Shown: positions 1-8,159 of the stretch, piece after piece
How positions within the stretch are numbered: position 1 is the first letter of the stretch
Layout: each line of letters begins with the position of its first letter
Assembly (NCBI RefSeq): GCF_010120715.1
Contig: NZ_CP047591.1
Span: 2,356,001-2,420,000 of the forward strand
Direction of reading: 5' to 3'
DNA: 64,000 nucleotides
Source: Aminipila terrae
GTDB lineage: Bacteria; Bacillota; Clostridia; Peptostreptococcales; Anaerovoracaceae
Made by a program: the position numbers and the translations under genes
Notes under the pieces: model-generated
Databases searched by the model: none
What the model saw: only the letters and a program-made list of their open reading frames with translations
What the model was told of the DNA's origin: nothing

Positions 1-44
1 TCAAGGCGGGAAAAGCTAAAGGGATTAAACCTGGTAGGAGCTTC

Positions 45-1157
45 ATGCTGATGGAAGAATCCTATCGGGAAGGATACAGCAAAGGTATAGAAAAAGGATA
101 CTGCCAGGGAAAGGATGATTACCTGGGGTTATCTGATTTATTGTTTCAGACGGCAACAGCCAAAGCGTTCGGATGGGGCCTGACGGAGTTTGAAAAATTA
201 AAAAAGATCATAGATGAAATTACATTTGATGCAAGCGCAAGAGGTATTGATGTGGTTGCACTTACTGAAGAACTGAAAAGTTCAATTGAGAATGAGGAGG
301 ATGAAATCATGGCAAAGAAAAAGTATACGGATGAGACTTATATTGATTTAATTGAAAAGGGACTGAACAATAAAGAAATCTTTGAGAAACTGAACGTCCC
401 AACTGGAAGCCAGACAAGGGTTGGAAAACACATAGATAAGCTTAGACAGAACTACGGAGCATTAGAAATTGTTACGAAAAAGGCTACAGAGTTTGATTTA
501 AAACTGTATGACACAGTAACCAGGAATGGCAGCTGGTACAGAGTAACAGATATTGGGGTAACCTGCTTTACGGTGACCAATACAGGAGGCAAGAGAAATT
601 CCGAGATAATTACCAAAGAAGATTACATGTCTGGTAAATCAGGATTAATGAAAAGAGATCTTCCGGAAGTTAAGATCTACATAGATGAGTCACTGAAGAA
701 AAAGCCAGCAACTATTAATCCTAAATTTGAAGCTGCAGTACAGGATATGGTAGCAGGTAAAATGACCAAAGATAAAGTTGTCAGCCAACTGGAAAACCTT
801 AAAGAAAATAGTGAGGATTTTGCAAAGGCAGAGGAAGCACCTGACAGTATTTGGCATGATGATATAAAGGCACTGGATATAGCTATAGATACAGTTAAGG
901 CACACGATGATATAGATCCGGCATACAAGTTTGATGGTACAGTAAATGCTTCCTGTGAAGCCTTTACAGCATTTCAGAGACACGCAGAATTAAGTTTTAA
1001 GGCGGACATGAATGCGTATTCAAACAAAGTATCCAAACTAAAAGATAGGATGGAGCACGGAGAGATTATTGACCTCACAGATGTGACTGAGTATAACAGG
1101 ATAGCTGATAAATACAGAGGAGTGTATGCCGATGAAGCAGCCATTGCCACCATGTAA
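45..1157 (+). CDS. Phage protein of unknown function (possibly partial or two fused reading units)
   Basis: I do not recognise this family. The frame is open to the left window edge, so the true start may lie outside; ATGs at 45 and 51 sit behind a TAGGAG site. A much better start lies inside: GAGGAGG at 294-300 followed after 8 bases by ATG at 309, giving a 282-residue protein beginning MAKKKYTDETYIDLI. The N-terminal 88 residues are then either a separate upstream gene reading into the same frame or a true extension. The central part (residues about 90-140 of the long form) looks helix-turn-helix-like, with 'NNKEIFEKL' and 'RVGKHIDKLR'. The tail is helical and acidic. Its position at the end of the early region suggests a DNA-associated accessory role, but that is only inference. 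Confidence 0.6.
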   Translation: MLMEESYREGYSKGIEKGYCQGKDDYLGLSDLLFQTATAKAFGWGLTEFEKLKKIIDEITFDASARGIDVVALTEELKSSIENEEDEIMAKKKYTDETYIDLIEKGLNNKEIFEKLNVPTGSQTRVGKHIDKLRQNYGALEIVTKKATEFDLKLYDTVTRNGSWYRVTDIGVTCFTVTNTGGKRNSEIITKEDYMSGKSGLMKRDLPEVKIYIDESLKKKPATINPKFEAAVQDMVAGKMTKDKVVSQLENLKENSEDFAKAEEAPDSIWHDDIKALDIAIDTVKAHDDIDPAYKFDGTVNASCEAFTAFQRHAELSFKADMNAYSNKVSKLKDRMEHGEIIDLTDVTEYNRIADKYRGVYADEAAIATM

Positions 1158-1332
1158 TGGGTGCAGTACCCGGGAGCCGGCATGCCAGGATAAATGTGAG
1201 AACTATCAGGAATACCGGAAGCGGTACGCCAAGTACCAGGCAATGGTCCAAGCCGAGAAAAATAAGCAACGGGATATTGATGATTTTAAATATCAACAGG
1301 TTACATACTGTAAGGGATTAGCTGGGAGGTGA
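1132..1332 (+). CDS. Small cysteine-rich phage protein
   Basis: A 66-residue protein overlapping the end of the preceding gene in another frame. ATG 1132 is preferred over ATG 1126 because AGAGGAG (1116-1122) is 9 bases upstream. The N-terminal part carries 'PPCNGCSTREPACQDKCENY', four cysteines in a CxxC...CxxxC pattern that could bind one zinc, followed by a charged helix. Similar short Cys-rich proteins are common just upstream of late regulators and terminases in Firmicute phages; no function is known to me. Its stop codon overlaps the next gene's GTG (GTGA at 1329-1332), which suggests translational coupling. Confidence 0.7.
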   Translation: MKQPLPPCNGCSTREPACQDKCENYQEYRKRYAKYQAMVQAEKNKQRDIDDFKYQQVTYCKGLAGR

Positions 1333-1744
1333 TTGACATAGCAAATATAAGACCGATAAATAAAAGCAAATACAACATAAGCAAGCATCGGTTCCTAGAA
1401 TTATATCATTTCTGCATGCAGTACAGTGATTGGCAGGAAGAGCTTAAGTATAACACAGATACAGTGGGGCCATTATAACAGATGGCCTCCCACACGGCAG
1501 CAACACTTCCGACAGTACCGCTTTCCTGGCATCCAGACGGGCAGATTTGCGAACAAAATGTGAGATTATAGAGCAGACAGCAATTGAAGCAGATCCGGAG
1601 CTGTATAGCTGGATTTTAAAGGCGGTGACTACGGAGAGAGTAACATATAATTATCTGAAAATGAATTTGAATATGCCTTGCGGAAGAAAGATGTACTATG
1701 ATCGGCGCAGATTTTTTTACTGGCTATTATCTCACAAAATTTAA
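1329..1744 (+). CDS. Putative phage late-gene regulator, one-base frameshift
   Basis: Two adjoining frames rejoin into a 138-residue protein if one G is added to the GGGG run at 1466-1469. Frame one (GTG 1329, VIDIANIRPINKSKY) ends at TAA 1476-1478; the second frame supplies 'TSDSTAFLASRRADLRTKC', then 'EADPELYSWILKAV' and the C-terminal 'CGRKMYYDRRRFFYWL'. I recognise this arrangement from Clostridia prophages, where such a protein sits just before the terminase genes. By position it resembles RinA/ArpU-type late transcription regulators, but that role is inferred. The GTG overlaps the previous stop, and an in-gene ribosome site close to GTG is weak, so start choice is uncertain. The break is one of many identical homopolymer breaks here and is probably a sequence error. 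Confidence 0.72.
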
Positions 1745-1772
1745 AAAAAGAGCCCACAGGATACAAATTTTA

Positions 1773-1793
1773 ATCTATAATAATATTATAGAT
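1773..1793. promoter_or_regulatory. Perfect AT-rich inverted repeat between late regulator and nuclease gene
   Basis: ATCTATAAT, a three-base loop AAT, then ATTATAGAT: nine perfectly paired bases, directly upstream of the AAAAAAGGAG site near 1803-1810. It lacks a T tract and is A/T only, so it is more likely a protein-binding operator or mRNA stabiliser than a terminator. Confidence 0.45.
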
Positions 1794-1853
1794 AATTTTA
1801 AAAAAAGGAGATCTATAACCCCATGTGCAAGACACTAAAAAGGAGAAACAAGT

Positions 1854-2546
1854 ATGAAATGCTGGAATTGCGGAAAAGAAACGGATGATAAATGGCTATA
1901 CAAAAGGAGTTATTGTGAAGAATGTGCAGCTGTATTAGCAAAACAGGTCAGCATCGATCAAGTTGAATATTGGCGATTGAAAAATAAAATGATGATTGAG
2001 AGGGCTGTTAAACGCATTGAAGATTCCACTGACAATATACATCCCATTGAATTTTATAAACCCGCGATTAAGGTAGTAAGCAATTACACCGATGCCCATC
2101 CAACAGCCTTTGCAAGTACTGAGGAAGCATTGACAGCAATAATTCTGGTTGCAAACAAAATTCGTGCAAAAGTTCAGTACAGAATATTGAATTTTAGAGT
2201 TGACTTCCTTCTCCCAGACTTACATACTGTGTTAGAAATTGACGGGAAGCAGCACAATAAATATAAAGATTCCAAGCGGGATTTGCAGATTTTATATAAG
2301 TTGGGCAAAGGTTGGGAAATTGTTAGGATAGAAACATGGGAAGTCAATCTAAGCCCCGAAGAATTGCCGCATACCATTTTAGAGGAACGACTGAAGAAAG
2401 AAGAGTACCGTCAAAAGCATGGAGATACGCTAGCCGTTGAAATTGCAGAAGTAATGGAACAAAAGCAACTTGAAAGAGATAATCAGAAGAAAGTCAAAGA
2501 GATTGATGAAAAATTCGGCAAAGATCCATATGGATTTGGTTTTTAA
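1854..2546 (+). CDS. Zinc-ribbon plus PD-(D/E)XK (Vsr/DUF559-like) endonuclease domain protein
   Basis: A 230-residue protein with an N-terminal zinc ribbon (CWNCG at residues 3-7, CEEC near 21-24) and a central nuclease-like core. The core reads 'VDFLLPDLHTVLEIDGKQH' at about residues 120-138: Asp of the D position, then E-x-D and a downstream Lys/His, followed by 'WEIVRIETWEV', which matches the beta strand that closes DUF559/Vsr-type PD-(D/E)XK folds. The C-terminal 60 residues are charged coiled-coil-like helix. Such proteins are encoded next to terminases in many phages and may assist DNA packaging or recombination; that is inference. ATG 1854 follows AAAAGGAG at good spacing. Confidence 0.72.
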   Translation: MKCWNCGKETDDKWLYKRSYCEECAAVLAKQVSIDQVEYWRLKNKMMIERAVKRIEDSTDNIHPIEFYKPAIKVVSNYTDAHPTAFASTEEALTAIILVANKIRAKVQYRILNFRVDFLLPDLHTVLEIDGKQHNKYKDSKRDLQILYKLGKGWEIVRIETWEVNLSPEELPHTILEERLKKEEYRQKHGDTLAVEIAEVMEQKQLERDNQKKVKEIDEKFGKDPYGFGF

Positions 2547-2654
2547 AGTTTTAAAAAAAATTAAGAGGGGTACTCAGAGGACAACTTTTTATGTTTTAAT
2601 GATATTGGTGAAAGATGCAAAGAGTCCCCCTTTTTTGTAACCACACAACCTTTT

Positions 2655-2688
2655 ATACCTGCTGGGGTATCTGGCAGGTATTTCTTTT
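2655..2688 (+). terminator. Rho-independent terminator after the nuclease gene
   Basis: ATACCTGC (2655-2662) pairs with GCAGGTAT (2674-2681) over an 11-base loop and is followed by TTCTTTT. It separates the early/late-junction genes from the cassette that starts at the promoter at 2714. Confidence 0.7.
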
Positions 2689-2713
2689 GTCGTATTATGT
2701 CGAGTATACAGTG

Positions 2714-2742
2714 TTGAAACATGTTGCATATTGGGATAATAT
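2714..2742 (+). promoter_or_regulatory. Sigma-A-type promoter of the two-gene cargo cassette
   Basis: TTGAAA (2714-2719), a 17-base spacer, then TAATAT (2737-2742). It lies just downstream of a terminator and 24 bases before the TTG start of the first cassette gene, so the cassette appears to be transcribed independently of phage late transcription. Confidence 0.65.
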
Positions 2743-2765
2743 GGAAAAGAAAGGATGTGATATAA

Positions 2766-3719
2766 TTGGCTACTCGAAAAGTATATTTTTTTGAAGTTAA
2801 ATTATTTGAAAGCAAAAACGAAGTAGATTATAGAAATCTCAGAAATTTATTTGAGCAAATTATCCATGAAAATGCTGTGGATCATAGCAATTATAAGACT
2901 TTAGATTTAACCCCTGATAGTACTACTATGCATTCTATTATGGATATATTTGAATATAATACAATGAAGATGTTTGTACGTCTAAGTAAGCAAAGACCAA
3001 GCAACACTTTAATAAAAAGAGAATATGATACTTATGAGCAGGGAGATGTCTTACCAGGAAAAAGCGAAGATGAAAATGGAATTGAACAATATACTTATGG
3101 AAGCCTAGATTTTGCAACTGGCATATTTTCTTTTGTATCCGCACGAGGCGCACTTACAGAAAAGGCTTTATCACAAGCTGTCGATAAATTCGCAGGAAAG
3201 TTTGAAATACAATTAACAGCAATTCCCAATGCAGAGGCTATCAATAGTATATATAACGGAGAAAAATCAGAAATTACAAGTGTTGAAATAGAAGTACCGC
3301 TTCCAGATACAGGTGTATTAAAAAATATTCTTGGGTGGGATGACGATGAAGTTATAGGTACTTTAAATGAAAGAAATTTAAGGACTTCTATAACAATAAA
3401 GCCTCCAGCAAGAGAAAGTATAACCAACAACACGAAAGAATCACAATCATTATTAGATCTGCTAAAGTCTTGCGCTGGAGTATATAAGAAATCTAAAATA
3501 AAAGCCAAAAGCAATAAAGTAAAATTAAGAGAATTTGATTTGTTTGACGAAAATTTTGGTTATCCTATAGAAATAAAGACCCACTATAGAGAAGAAGGAG
3601 AAAATGTGCCGTTTAGTATTGAAGAAATGACTGAACAACATAAGAAAGCTTTAATTACAGTATTCAGAGAAAATAAAGATTTAATCACAACAATTACGGG
3701 AAGATTTCAAAGGGAGTGA
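2766..3719 (+). CDS. Unknown protein A of an autonomous two-gene phage cargo (moron) cassette
   Basis: A 317-residue protein starting at TTG 2766 behind AAAGGATG. I cannot assign a family with confidence. It has a short beta-rich start (KVYFFEVKLFE), a segment 'YGSLDFATGIFSFVSARGAL' near residues 113-132 and an alternating strand/helix layout throughout; no membrane segment, signal peptide or classic nuclease/ATPase motif is visible. Base composition is more AT-rich than the structural genes. It is followed six bases later by a four-helix membrane protein and is bounded by its own promoter and terminators, between the late regulator and terminase, a position where phages often carry accessory genes. 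A soluble sensor paired with a membrane effector is a reasonable hypothesis for defence or superinfection exclusion. Confidence 0.7.
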   Translation: MATRKVYFFEVKLFESKNEVDYRNLRNLFEQIIHENAVDHSNYKTLDLTPDSTTMHSIMDIFEYNTMKMFVRLSKQRPSNTLIKREYDTYEQGDVLPGKSEDENGIEQYTYGSLDFATGIFSFVSARGALTEKALSQAVDKFAGKFEIQLTAIPNAEAINSIYNGEKSEITSVEIEVPLPDTGVLKNILGWDDDEVIGTLNERNLRTSITIKPPARESITNNTKESQSLLDLLKSCAGVYKKSKIKAKSNKVKLREFDLFDENFGYPIEIKTHYREEGENVPFSIEEMTEQHKKALITVFRENKDLITTITGRFQRE

Positions 3720-3724
3720 TATGA

Positions 3725-4279
3725 TTGAAAAATCGCTTTGTATTAAAAAATATTATACTGCTAGCTATATTTTTTATAGTTGAAGCGATTAATATTCAAT
3801 TTAATTTTATAAAAAAATATGATATAACAAATATCTATGATTACAAATTTAATTTATTCACAATAAGTTCTGTTTTTGCGGGCTTTTCATTTACAGTATT
3901 AGGAATATTATTAAGCATATCTTCTGAAGAGATGATAGGAAGACTAAAAAATACAGGAATTATAAGCAATAAAGCTAAAAAAATAATGAATAGTGCGATA
4001 TTATTTTGCATGTCTAGCATTTTTTCATTGTCATTCATTATTGGGTTAGATTGTATATTTATTAATTTATTAGGCCATGAAAAGTTTATCCATGGATTTA
4101 TGAGTATAAGCGAGTTAGGGTATTTATTAGTCGGAATTGTGTGTTTTATTTATGCAGTAAAAGAAATTTATTCTTTAATTGTAAAAGCGTATGATTATGA
4201 TATTAAGAAGTATGATGAACAAAAAGAAAAGTTTAAATCTGCACTAGATAAACCAAAAGAGAATCCTAAAAATGAATGA
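3725..4279 (+). CDS. Small membrane protein B of the cargo cassette (candidate effector)
   Basis: A 184-residue protein starting at TTG 3725 with GGGAG at 3712-3716, five bases after the previous stop. About four transmembrane helices are visible: residues roughly 6-26, 44-66, 86-113 and 126-150, with a charged cytoplasmic C-terminal tail (KKYDEQKEKFKSAL). No known catalytic motif. Tight coupling to the preceding soluble protein and the shared promoter suggest they work together. Small multi-helix membrane proteins paired with a soluble partner are typical of abortive-infection and exclusion systems, but nothing in the sequence proves this; a structural or regulatory role for the prophage is possible. 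Confidence 0.7.
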   Translation: MKNRFVLKNIILLAIFFIVEAINIQFNFIKKYDITNIYDYKFNLFTISSVFAGFSFTVLGILLSISSEEMIGRLKNTGIISNKAKKIMNSAILFCMSSIFSLSFIIGLDCIFINLLGHEKFIHGFMSISELGYLLVGIVCFIYAVKEIYSLIVKAYDYDIKKYDEQKEKFKSALDKPKENPKNE

Positions 4280-4297
4280 AATATTTATAAGAGTTTA

Positions 4298-4327
4298 AGG
4301 GACCTTCTAACGAGGGTTCTTTTTTTA
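4298..4327 (+). terminator. Imperfect terminator closing the cargo cassette
   Basis: AGGGACCT and AGGGTTCT flank TCTAACG, pairing with two G-U pairs and one mismatch, and are followed by seven Ts from 4320. The stem is weaker than others here but correctly placed 18 bases after the stop of the membrane protein gene. Confidence 0.55.
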
Positions 4328-4514
4328 TGATTTAAGGAGAACTGGTTTTAGACAGGGGTTAATAAGTAAAAGAACTGGCATTGAACCAGGTTGGATCATG
4401 ATATTTTATGTAAATATTTTTTATTTATTTTACTTGTGTAACCAACTAACGCAATTTGTCCGTCAATTGGTTCTCCTCCTTTCTTTCCTTTATAGAGAGT
4501 TAGTGCTTATATTA
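4328..4514. other. Intergenic region before terminase, no clear gene
   Basis: On the minus strand AAAGGAGGAG (about 4474-4483) precedes a short frame that reads IDGQIALVGYTSKINKKY and stops near 4400, but its only possible starts are ATT or a TTG that closes after six codons, so I do not call it. A weak minus-strand hairpin (CTGG/CCAG near 4375-4389, then TTCTTTT) could end transcription of the small minus-strand peptide gene upstream of it. Confidence 0.4.
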
Positions 4515-4592
4515 TTATCTAAAAAGGCTTGTAAGGATAATAATAACGATTAGTATATGGACGGTTATGTCCATATCAAAAGTAATCTTCAT
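4515..4592 (-). CDS. 25-residue hydrophobic peptide (possible type I toxin-like or leader peptide)
   Basis: ATG 4592 to TAA 4515 on the minus strand, with an ideal AAGGAGG eight bases upstream (complement of 4601-4607). The peptide is short and strongly hydrophobic in its second half (VHILIVIIILTSLF), enough for one membrane helix, and runs opposite to the surrounding late genes. Short hydrophobic peptides with very strong ribosome sites are the usual form of type I toxins in Firmicute prophages, where an antisense RNA silences the toxin. I see no certain antisense promoter, so the assignment is tentative; it could also be a chance reading frame. Confidence 0.4.
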   Translation of the reverse strand: MKITFDMDITVHILIVIIILTSLFR

Positions 4593-4700
4593 ACGTGACA
4601 CCTCCTTCCCGAAGTTTAATACTTAGTATGGATAAGAGGTGCAGAAATATACGCAAGATTTTTAATACGCCAAAACAACACAACTAAGCGAGGTGAGGTG

Positions 4701-5459
4701 ATGCCGAAAGCAAGAAGTCCTGACAGAGATAAAGCTTTTGAGATATACAAAGAACATGACGGAAATATTGATTTAGTTTACATTGCCGAAATTCTTAATC
4801 TATCAGCTGGTACTATTAGGGGTTGGAAGAATAAAGATAAATGGGAACAGCAATTGAATGGAACGCTCCAAATAGAAAATACGGAACGTTCCAAACGTAG
4901 CGGTGCACCAAAGGGCAATAAAAATGCAATTGGAAATAATGGTGGGGCTCCCCCTGAAAACAAAAATTCGGAGAAGCATGGCTTCTTTTCTAAGTGGCTT
5001 CCGGCTGAGACAGCTGAGATCATGAAGTCCATAGAAAAGATGGACCCGCTTGATATTCTCTGGGACAATATTCAACTGCAGTACACAGCTATTATCAGAG
5101 CACAGAAGCTTATGTATGTGAAGGACCAGGATGATATAACAACAACTAAAATTGGTGAAGGATACAGCGATACAGGAAGTAGTGAAAAATGGGAAGTACA
5201 GCAGGCCTGGGATAAACATGCAACTTTCCTAAATGCACAGTCAAGAGCCATGAAAACTCTTGAAGGCATGATGAAGCAATATGATGAACTGCTGCACAAG
5301 AACTGGGAGCTGGCCACAGAGGAACAGAAGCAGCGTATTGAGAATCTGAAAGCTAATACTGCTAAGATTAAAGGTGATGATCCGGACAATAACAGTAGTG
5401 AAGATGATGGCTTTATGGAAGCACTTACAGGAAAGGTTGATGATGTATGGCAAGAGTAA
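4701..5459 (+). CDS. xtmA: Terminase small subunit, PBSX (XtmA) type
   Basis: A 252-residue DNA-recognition subunit of the packaging motor. The N-terminal 50 residues form a helix-turn-helix region (FEIYKEHDGNIDLVYIAE, then LSAGTIRGWKNKDKW), followed by the characteristic Gly/Asn-rich linker (GAPKGNKNAIGNNGGAPPENK) and a helical C-terminal oligomerisation part, as in PBSX-like small terminases. ATG 4701 is chosen over GTG 4698 because AGGTGAGGT precedes it. It overlaps the large subunit by 13 bases, so the two are translated together. Confidence 0.9.
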   Translation: MPKARSPDRDKAFEIYKEHDGNIDLVYIAEILNLSAGTIRGWKNKDKWEQQLNGTLQIENTERSKRSGAPKGNKNAIGNNGGAPPENKNSEKHGFFSKWLPAETAEIMKSIEKMDPLDILWDNIQLQYTAIIRAQKLMYVKDQDDITTTKIGEGYSDTGSSEKWEVQQAWDKHATFLNAQSRAMKTLEGMMKQYDELLHKNWELATEEQKQRIENLKANTAKIKGDDPDNNSSEDDGFMEALTGKVDDVWQE

Positions 5460-6720
5460 AGAAAGCTATATTTAAGTTCAAACCTTTTTCAAACAAGCAG
5501 CTTAAGATACTCACCTGGTGGCTTCCTAATTCTCCCGTACATGATAAAGATGGAATAATAGCAGACGGAGCAATTCGTTCAGGAAAGACGGTGTCAATGG
5601 CACTGTCTTTTATTATGTGGGCCATGTTCACTTTTTCTGATCAGAACTTTGCCATGTGCGGTAAGACCATAGGTTCATTCCGAAGAAATGTGCTTACGGT
5701 ACTTAAGCTAATGCTCTGGTCCAGAGGGTACAAATGGAAAGAACATCGGGCGGATAATCTTCTTGAAGTTACTCGAAAGGGAGTAACAAATTACTTTTAT
5801 ATCTTTGGTGGTAAGGATGAACGTTCTCAGGACCTCATCCAGGGTATTACTCTGGCCGGGGTCTTTTTTGATGAAGTTGCACTGATGCCGGAATCTTTTG
5901 TTAACCAGGCAACAGGGCGTTGCTCTGTGGAAGGTTCAAAGTTCTGGTTTAACTGCAATCCGGATGGGCCATATCACTGGTTCAAATTAAACTGGATTGA
6001 TAAAATTGACGAAAAGAATATTATTTATCTGCATTTCACCATGGACGACAATCTGTCCTTATCTGAGAAGATTAAAGCCCGTTACAGGGCAATGTATTCG
6101 GGTGTATTCTTCCAAAGATACATATTAGGTTTATGGGTAGTTGCTGAAGGTGTTATCTATGATATGTTTGATAAAGCAAAGCATGTGCTTGATACAGTTA
6201 CAGGGCTGCTTAAAGACATTTACTATGTCAGCATTGACTATGGTATCCAAAACGCTACGGTTTTCTTACTGTGGTGTAAAAATAATAAGGGCAGTGGGTA
6301 TGTACCAAAGAGTACTATTATTCCGGAAGGGATGAGGCAGAGCAAAAGACTGATTCAGAGTATGCTGATGATCTAAAAGCTTTCCTGGGAGATATTAAGC
6401 CAGCAAAAATAATCATTGACCCTAGTGCAGCGTCCTTCATAACAGAACTTCGCAGACGAGGATACAGCATCAAGAAAGCACGTAATGATGTGTTAGATGG
6501 AATCCGGTTTGTAGCTTCTATGTTAAATCAAGAAAAAATATGTTTTTCTGCGGAATGCGTCAATACAATCCTGGAGTTTAGTTCTTATATCTGGGACATA
6601 AAAGCTTGCGAACGTGGCGAAGATAAGCCGATTAAACAGCATGACCATGCTATGGATGCAGTTAGGTATTTTTGCTATACCATTCTGTATAAAGGCAATG
6701 GTATTTCAATATTTAAGTAG
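5447..6720 (+). CDS. xtmB: Terminase large subunit, PBSX (XtmB) type, one-base frameshift
   Basis: The packaging ATPase-nuclease. With one G restored in the GGG run at 6289-6291 the gene encodes 424 residues. Walker A GAIRSGKT is at residues 41-48 and Walker B VFFDEV at about 139-144; the RNase H-like nuclease has its first Asp in SIDYG (residue 264), further residues in IIIDPSAASF and a C-terminal HDHAMDAVRYF. Without the repair the first frame runs into unrelated residues and stops at 6376, while the rest of the nuclease is read in the next frame (KAFLGDIKPAKIIIDP onward). The one-base break matches many others in this window and is likely a base-calling error; if real, the prophage could not package DNA. 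Confidence 0.88.
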
Positions 6721-6740
6721 AAAGGTAGGTGAGAAAAAGC

Positions 6741-8159
6741 ATGGATTTGGATGTAATGAAAAAGACGATTAAAAAATATGCAACACATCACTCTGATATG
6801 ATTATAAAATCATTAGTTGCAGAGCGGTATTACAAAAATAAGAATGATATTTTATTTCCTGATAAGAGCAAAGAAGAAGATAAAGAGGAAAATCCGCTGC
6901 GAAATGCAGATAATCGAATACCCTCTAACTTTCACAGCCTTCTAGTCAATCAGAAGGCAGCTTACATGTTTACAGCACCACCGCTATTTGATGTTGGCAA
7001 TAATACAGCCAATAAGCAGATAGTTGATGAGTTAGGGGATAGATATGCTAAAACATGTAAAGATCTTTGTATAAATGCTTCCAACAGTACAGTATCTTGG
7101 TTACATTACTGGATAAATAGTGACAAAAAGTTTGAGTATGGCGTGATTGACTCAAAACAAATTATACCGATATGGTCAACAGATTTAAATAAAAAACTAA
7201 TTGGACTGCTTAGGATACATGATGAAGTTGATGAATTAACTGGAGATAAATATACTATTTATGAATATTGGAATGATACAGTTTGCCAGGCATTCCGCAA
7301 AAAAACTTCTGATACGGTAGATGAAGGGCTACAGGCCTATTCAATGTTTTATCAGTTCGTGGAAGATACCCAGACGGGTGAAATGGTCAACACATACCAG
7401 CATGGCCTTGGTAGAGTACCATTTATTCCATTCTTCAATAACAATGTTGGCACCAGTGATCTGGATAACATCAAGAGCCTGATAGACACATATGACAAAG
7501 TATACAGCGGATTTGTAAATGATCTCGAAGACATACAGGAGATTATTTTTATTTTAAGCGGATATGGCGGCACAGACTTGAAAGAATTTATTCAGGACCT
7601 AAAAAAGTATAAGGCTATAAAAGTAGATGGAGATGACGGCTCTGGAGTTTCTTCACTAACCATTAATATTCCGGTGGAAGCCAGAGAAAAGCTACTTACA
7701 ATAACCAGAAAGGCAATTTTTGAACAAGGGCAGGGGGTTGACCCACAGCCGGAGAGTTTTGGTAATGCTTCTGGAGTTGCATTGAAATACTTGTATTCTC
7801 TTCTGTCATTAAAAGCTGGGTTAATGGAGACAGAATTTCGGCTTGCATTTGGTGAGTTTGTTAGAGCTATCTGTCAATATATCGGAGTTGAGTGTAAATC
7901 TATCATTCAAACATGGACAAGGACAGCAATTACAAATGATACGGAACTTGCGGATATTGCACAAAAGAGCCAGAGTGTTATATCTAAGAAAACCATTGTT
8001 AAAAATCATCCTTGGGTTAAAGATCCGGAAAAAGAGATACAACAGATTGAGGAAGAAGATAAGATTCCTGAGAGTGATATGATTAATCAGAATAAAAAGG
8101 ATATTGAGACAAACCACAATGATAAAAAGCAGGTGATGGATGGTGCAGCAAACAAGTGA
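6741..8159 (+). CDS. Portal protein, SPP1 gp6-like
   Basis: A 472-residue protein following the terminase and matching the SPP1 gp6-type portal family in length and layout. Recognisable stretches are 'NRIPSNFHSLLVNQKAAYMF' in the N-terminal wing, 'VPFIPFFNN' in the middle and the C-terminal helical part with 'ASGVALKYLYSLLSLKAGLM'. It forms the dodecameric ring at the capsid vertex through which DNA enters. ATG 6741 is chosen, seven bases after AGGTGAG; GTG 6729 is an alternative. The acidic-Lys-rich tail overlaps the start of the minor head gene by 20 bases. Confidence 0.88.
   Translation: MDLDVMKKTIKKYATHHSDMIIKSLVAERYYKNKNDILFPDKSKEEDKEENPLRNADNRIPSNFHSLLVNQKAAYMFTAPPLFDVGNNTANKQIVDELGDRYAKTCKDLCINASNSTVSWLHYWINSDKKFEYGVIDSKQIIPIWSTDLNKKLIGLLRIHDEVDELTGDKYTIYEYWNDTVCQAFRKKTSDTVDEGLQAYSMFYQFVEDTQTGEMVNTYQHGLGRVPFIPFFNNNVGTSDLDNIKSLIDTYDKVYSGFVNDLEDIQEIIFILSGYGGTDLKEFIQDLKKYKAIKVDGDDGSGVSSLTINIPVEAREKLLTITRKAIFEQGQGVDPQPESFGNASGVALKYLYSLLSLKAGLMETEFRLAFGEFVRAICQYIGVECKSIIQTWTRTAITNDTELADIAQKSQSVISKKTIVKNHPWVKDPEKEIQQIEEEDKIPESDMINQNKKDIETNHNDKKQVMDGAANK

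Noticed and set aside
1824..1889. 21-codon frame from ATG 1824
   Set aside because: Overlaps the nuclease gene start in another frame, is basic and low-complexity, and has poor ribosome-site spacing (13 bases).
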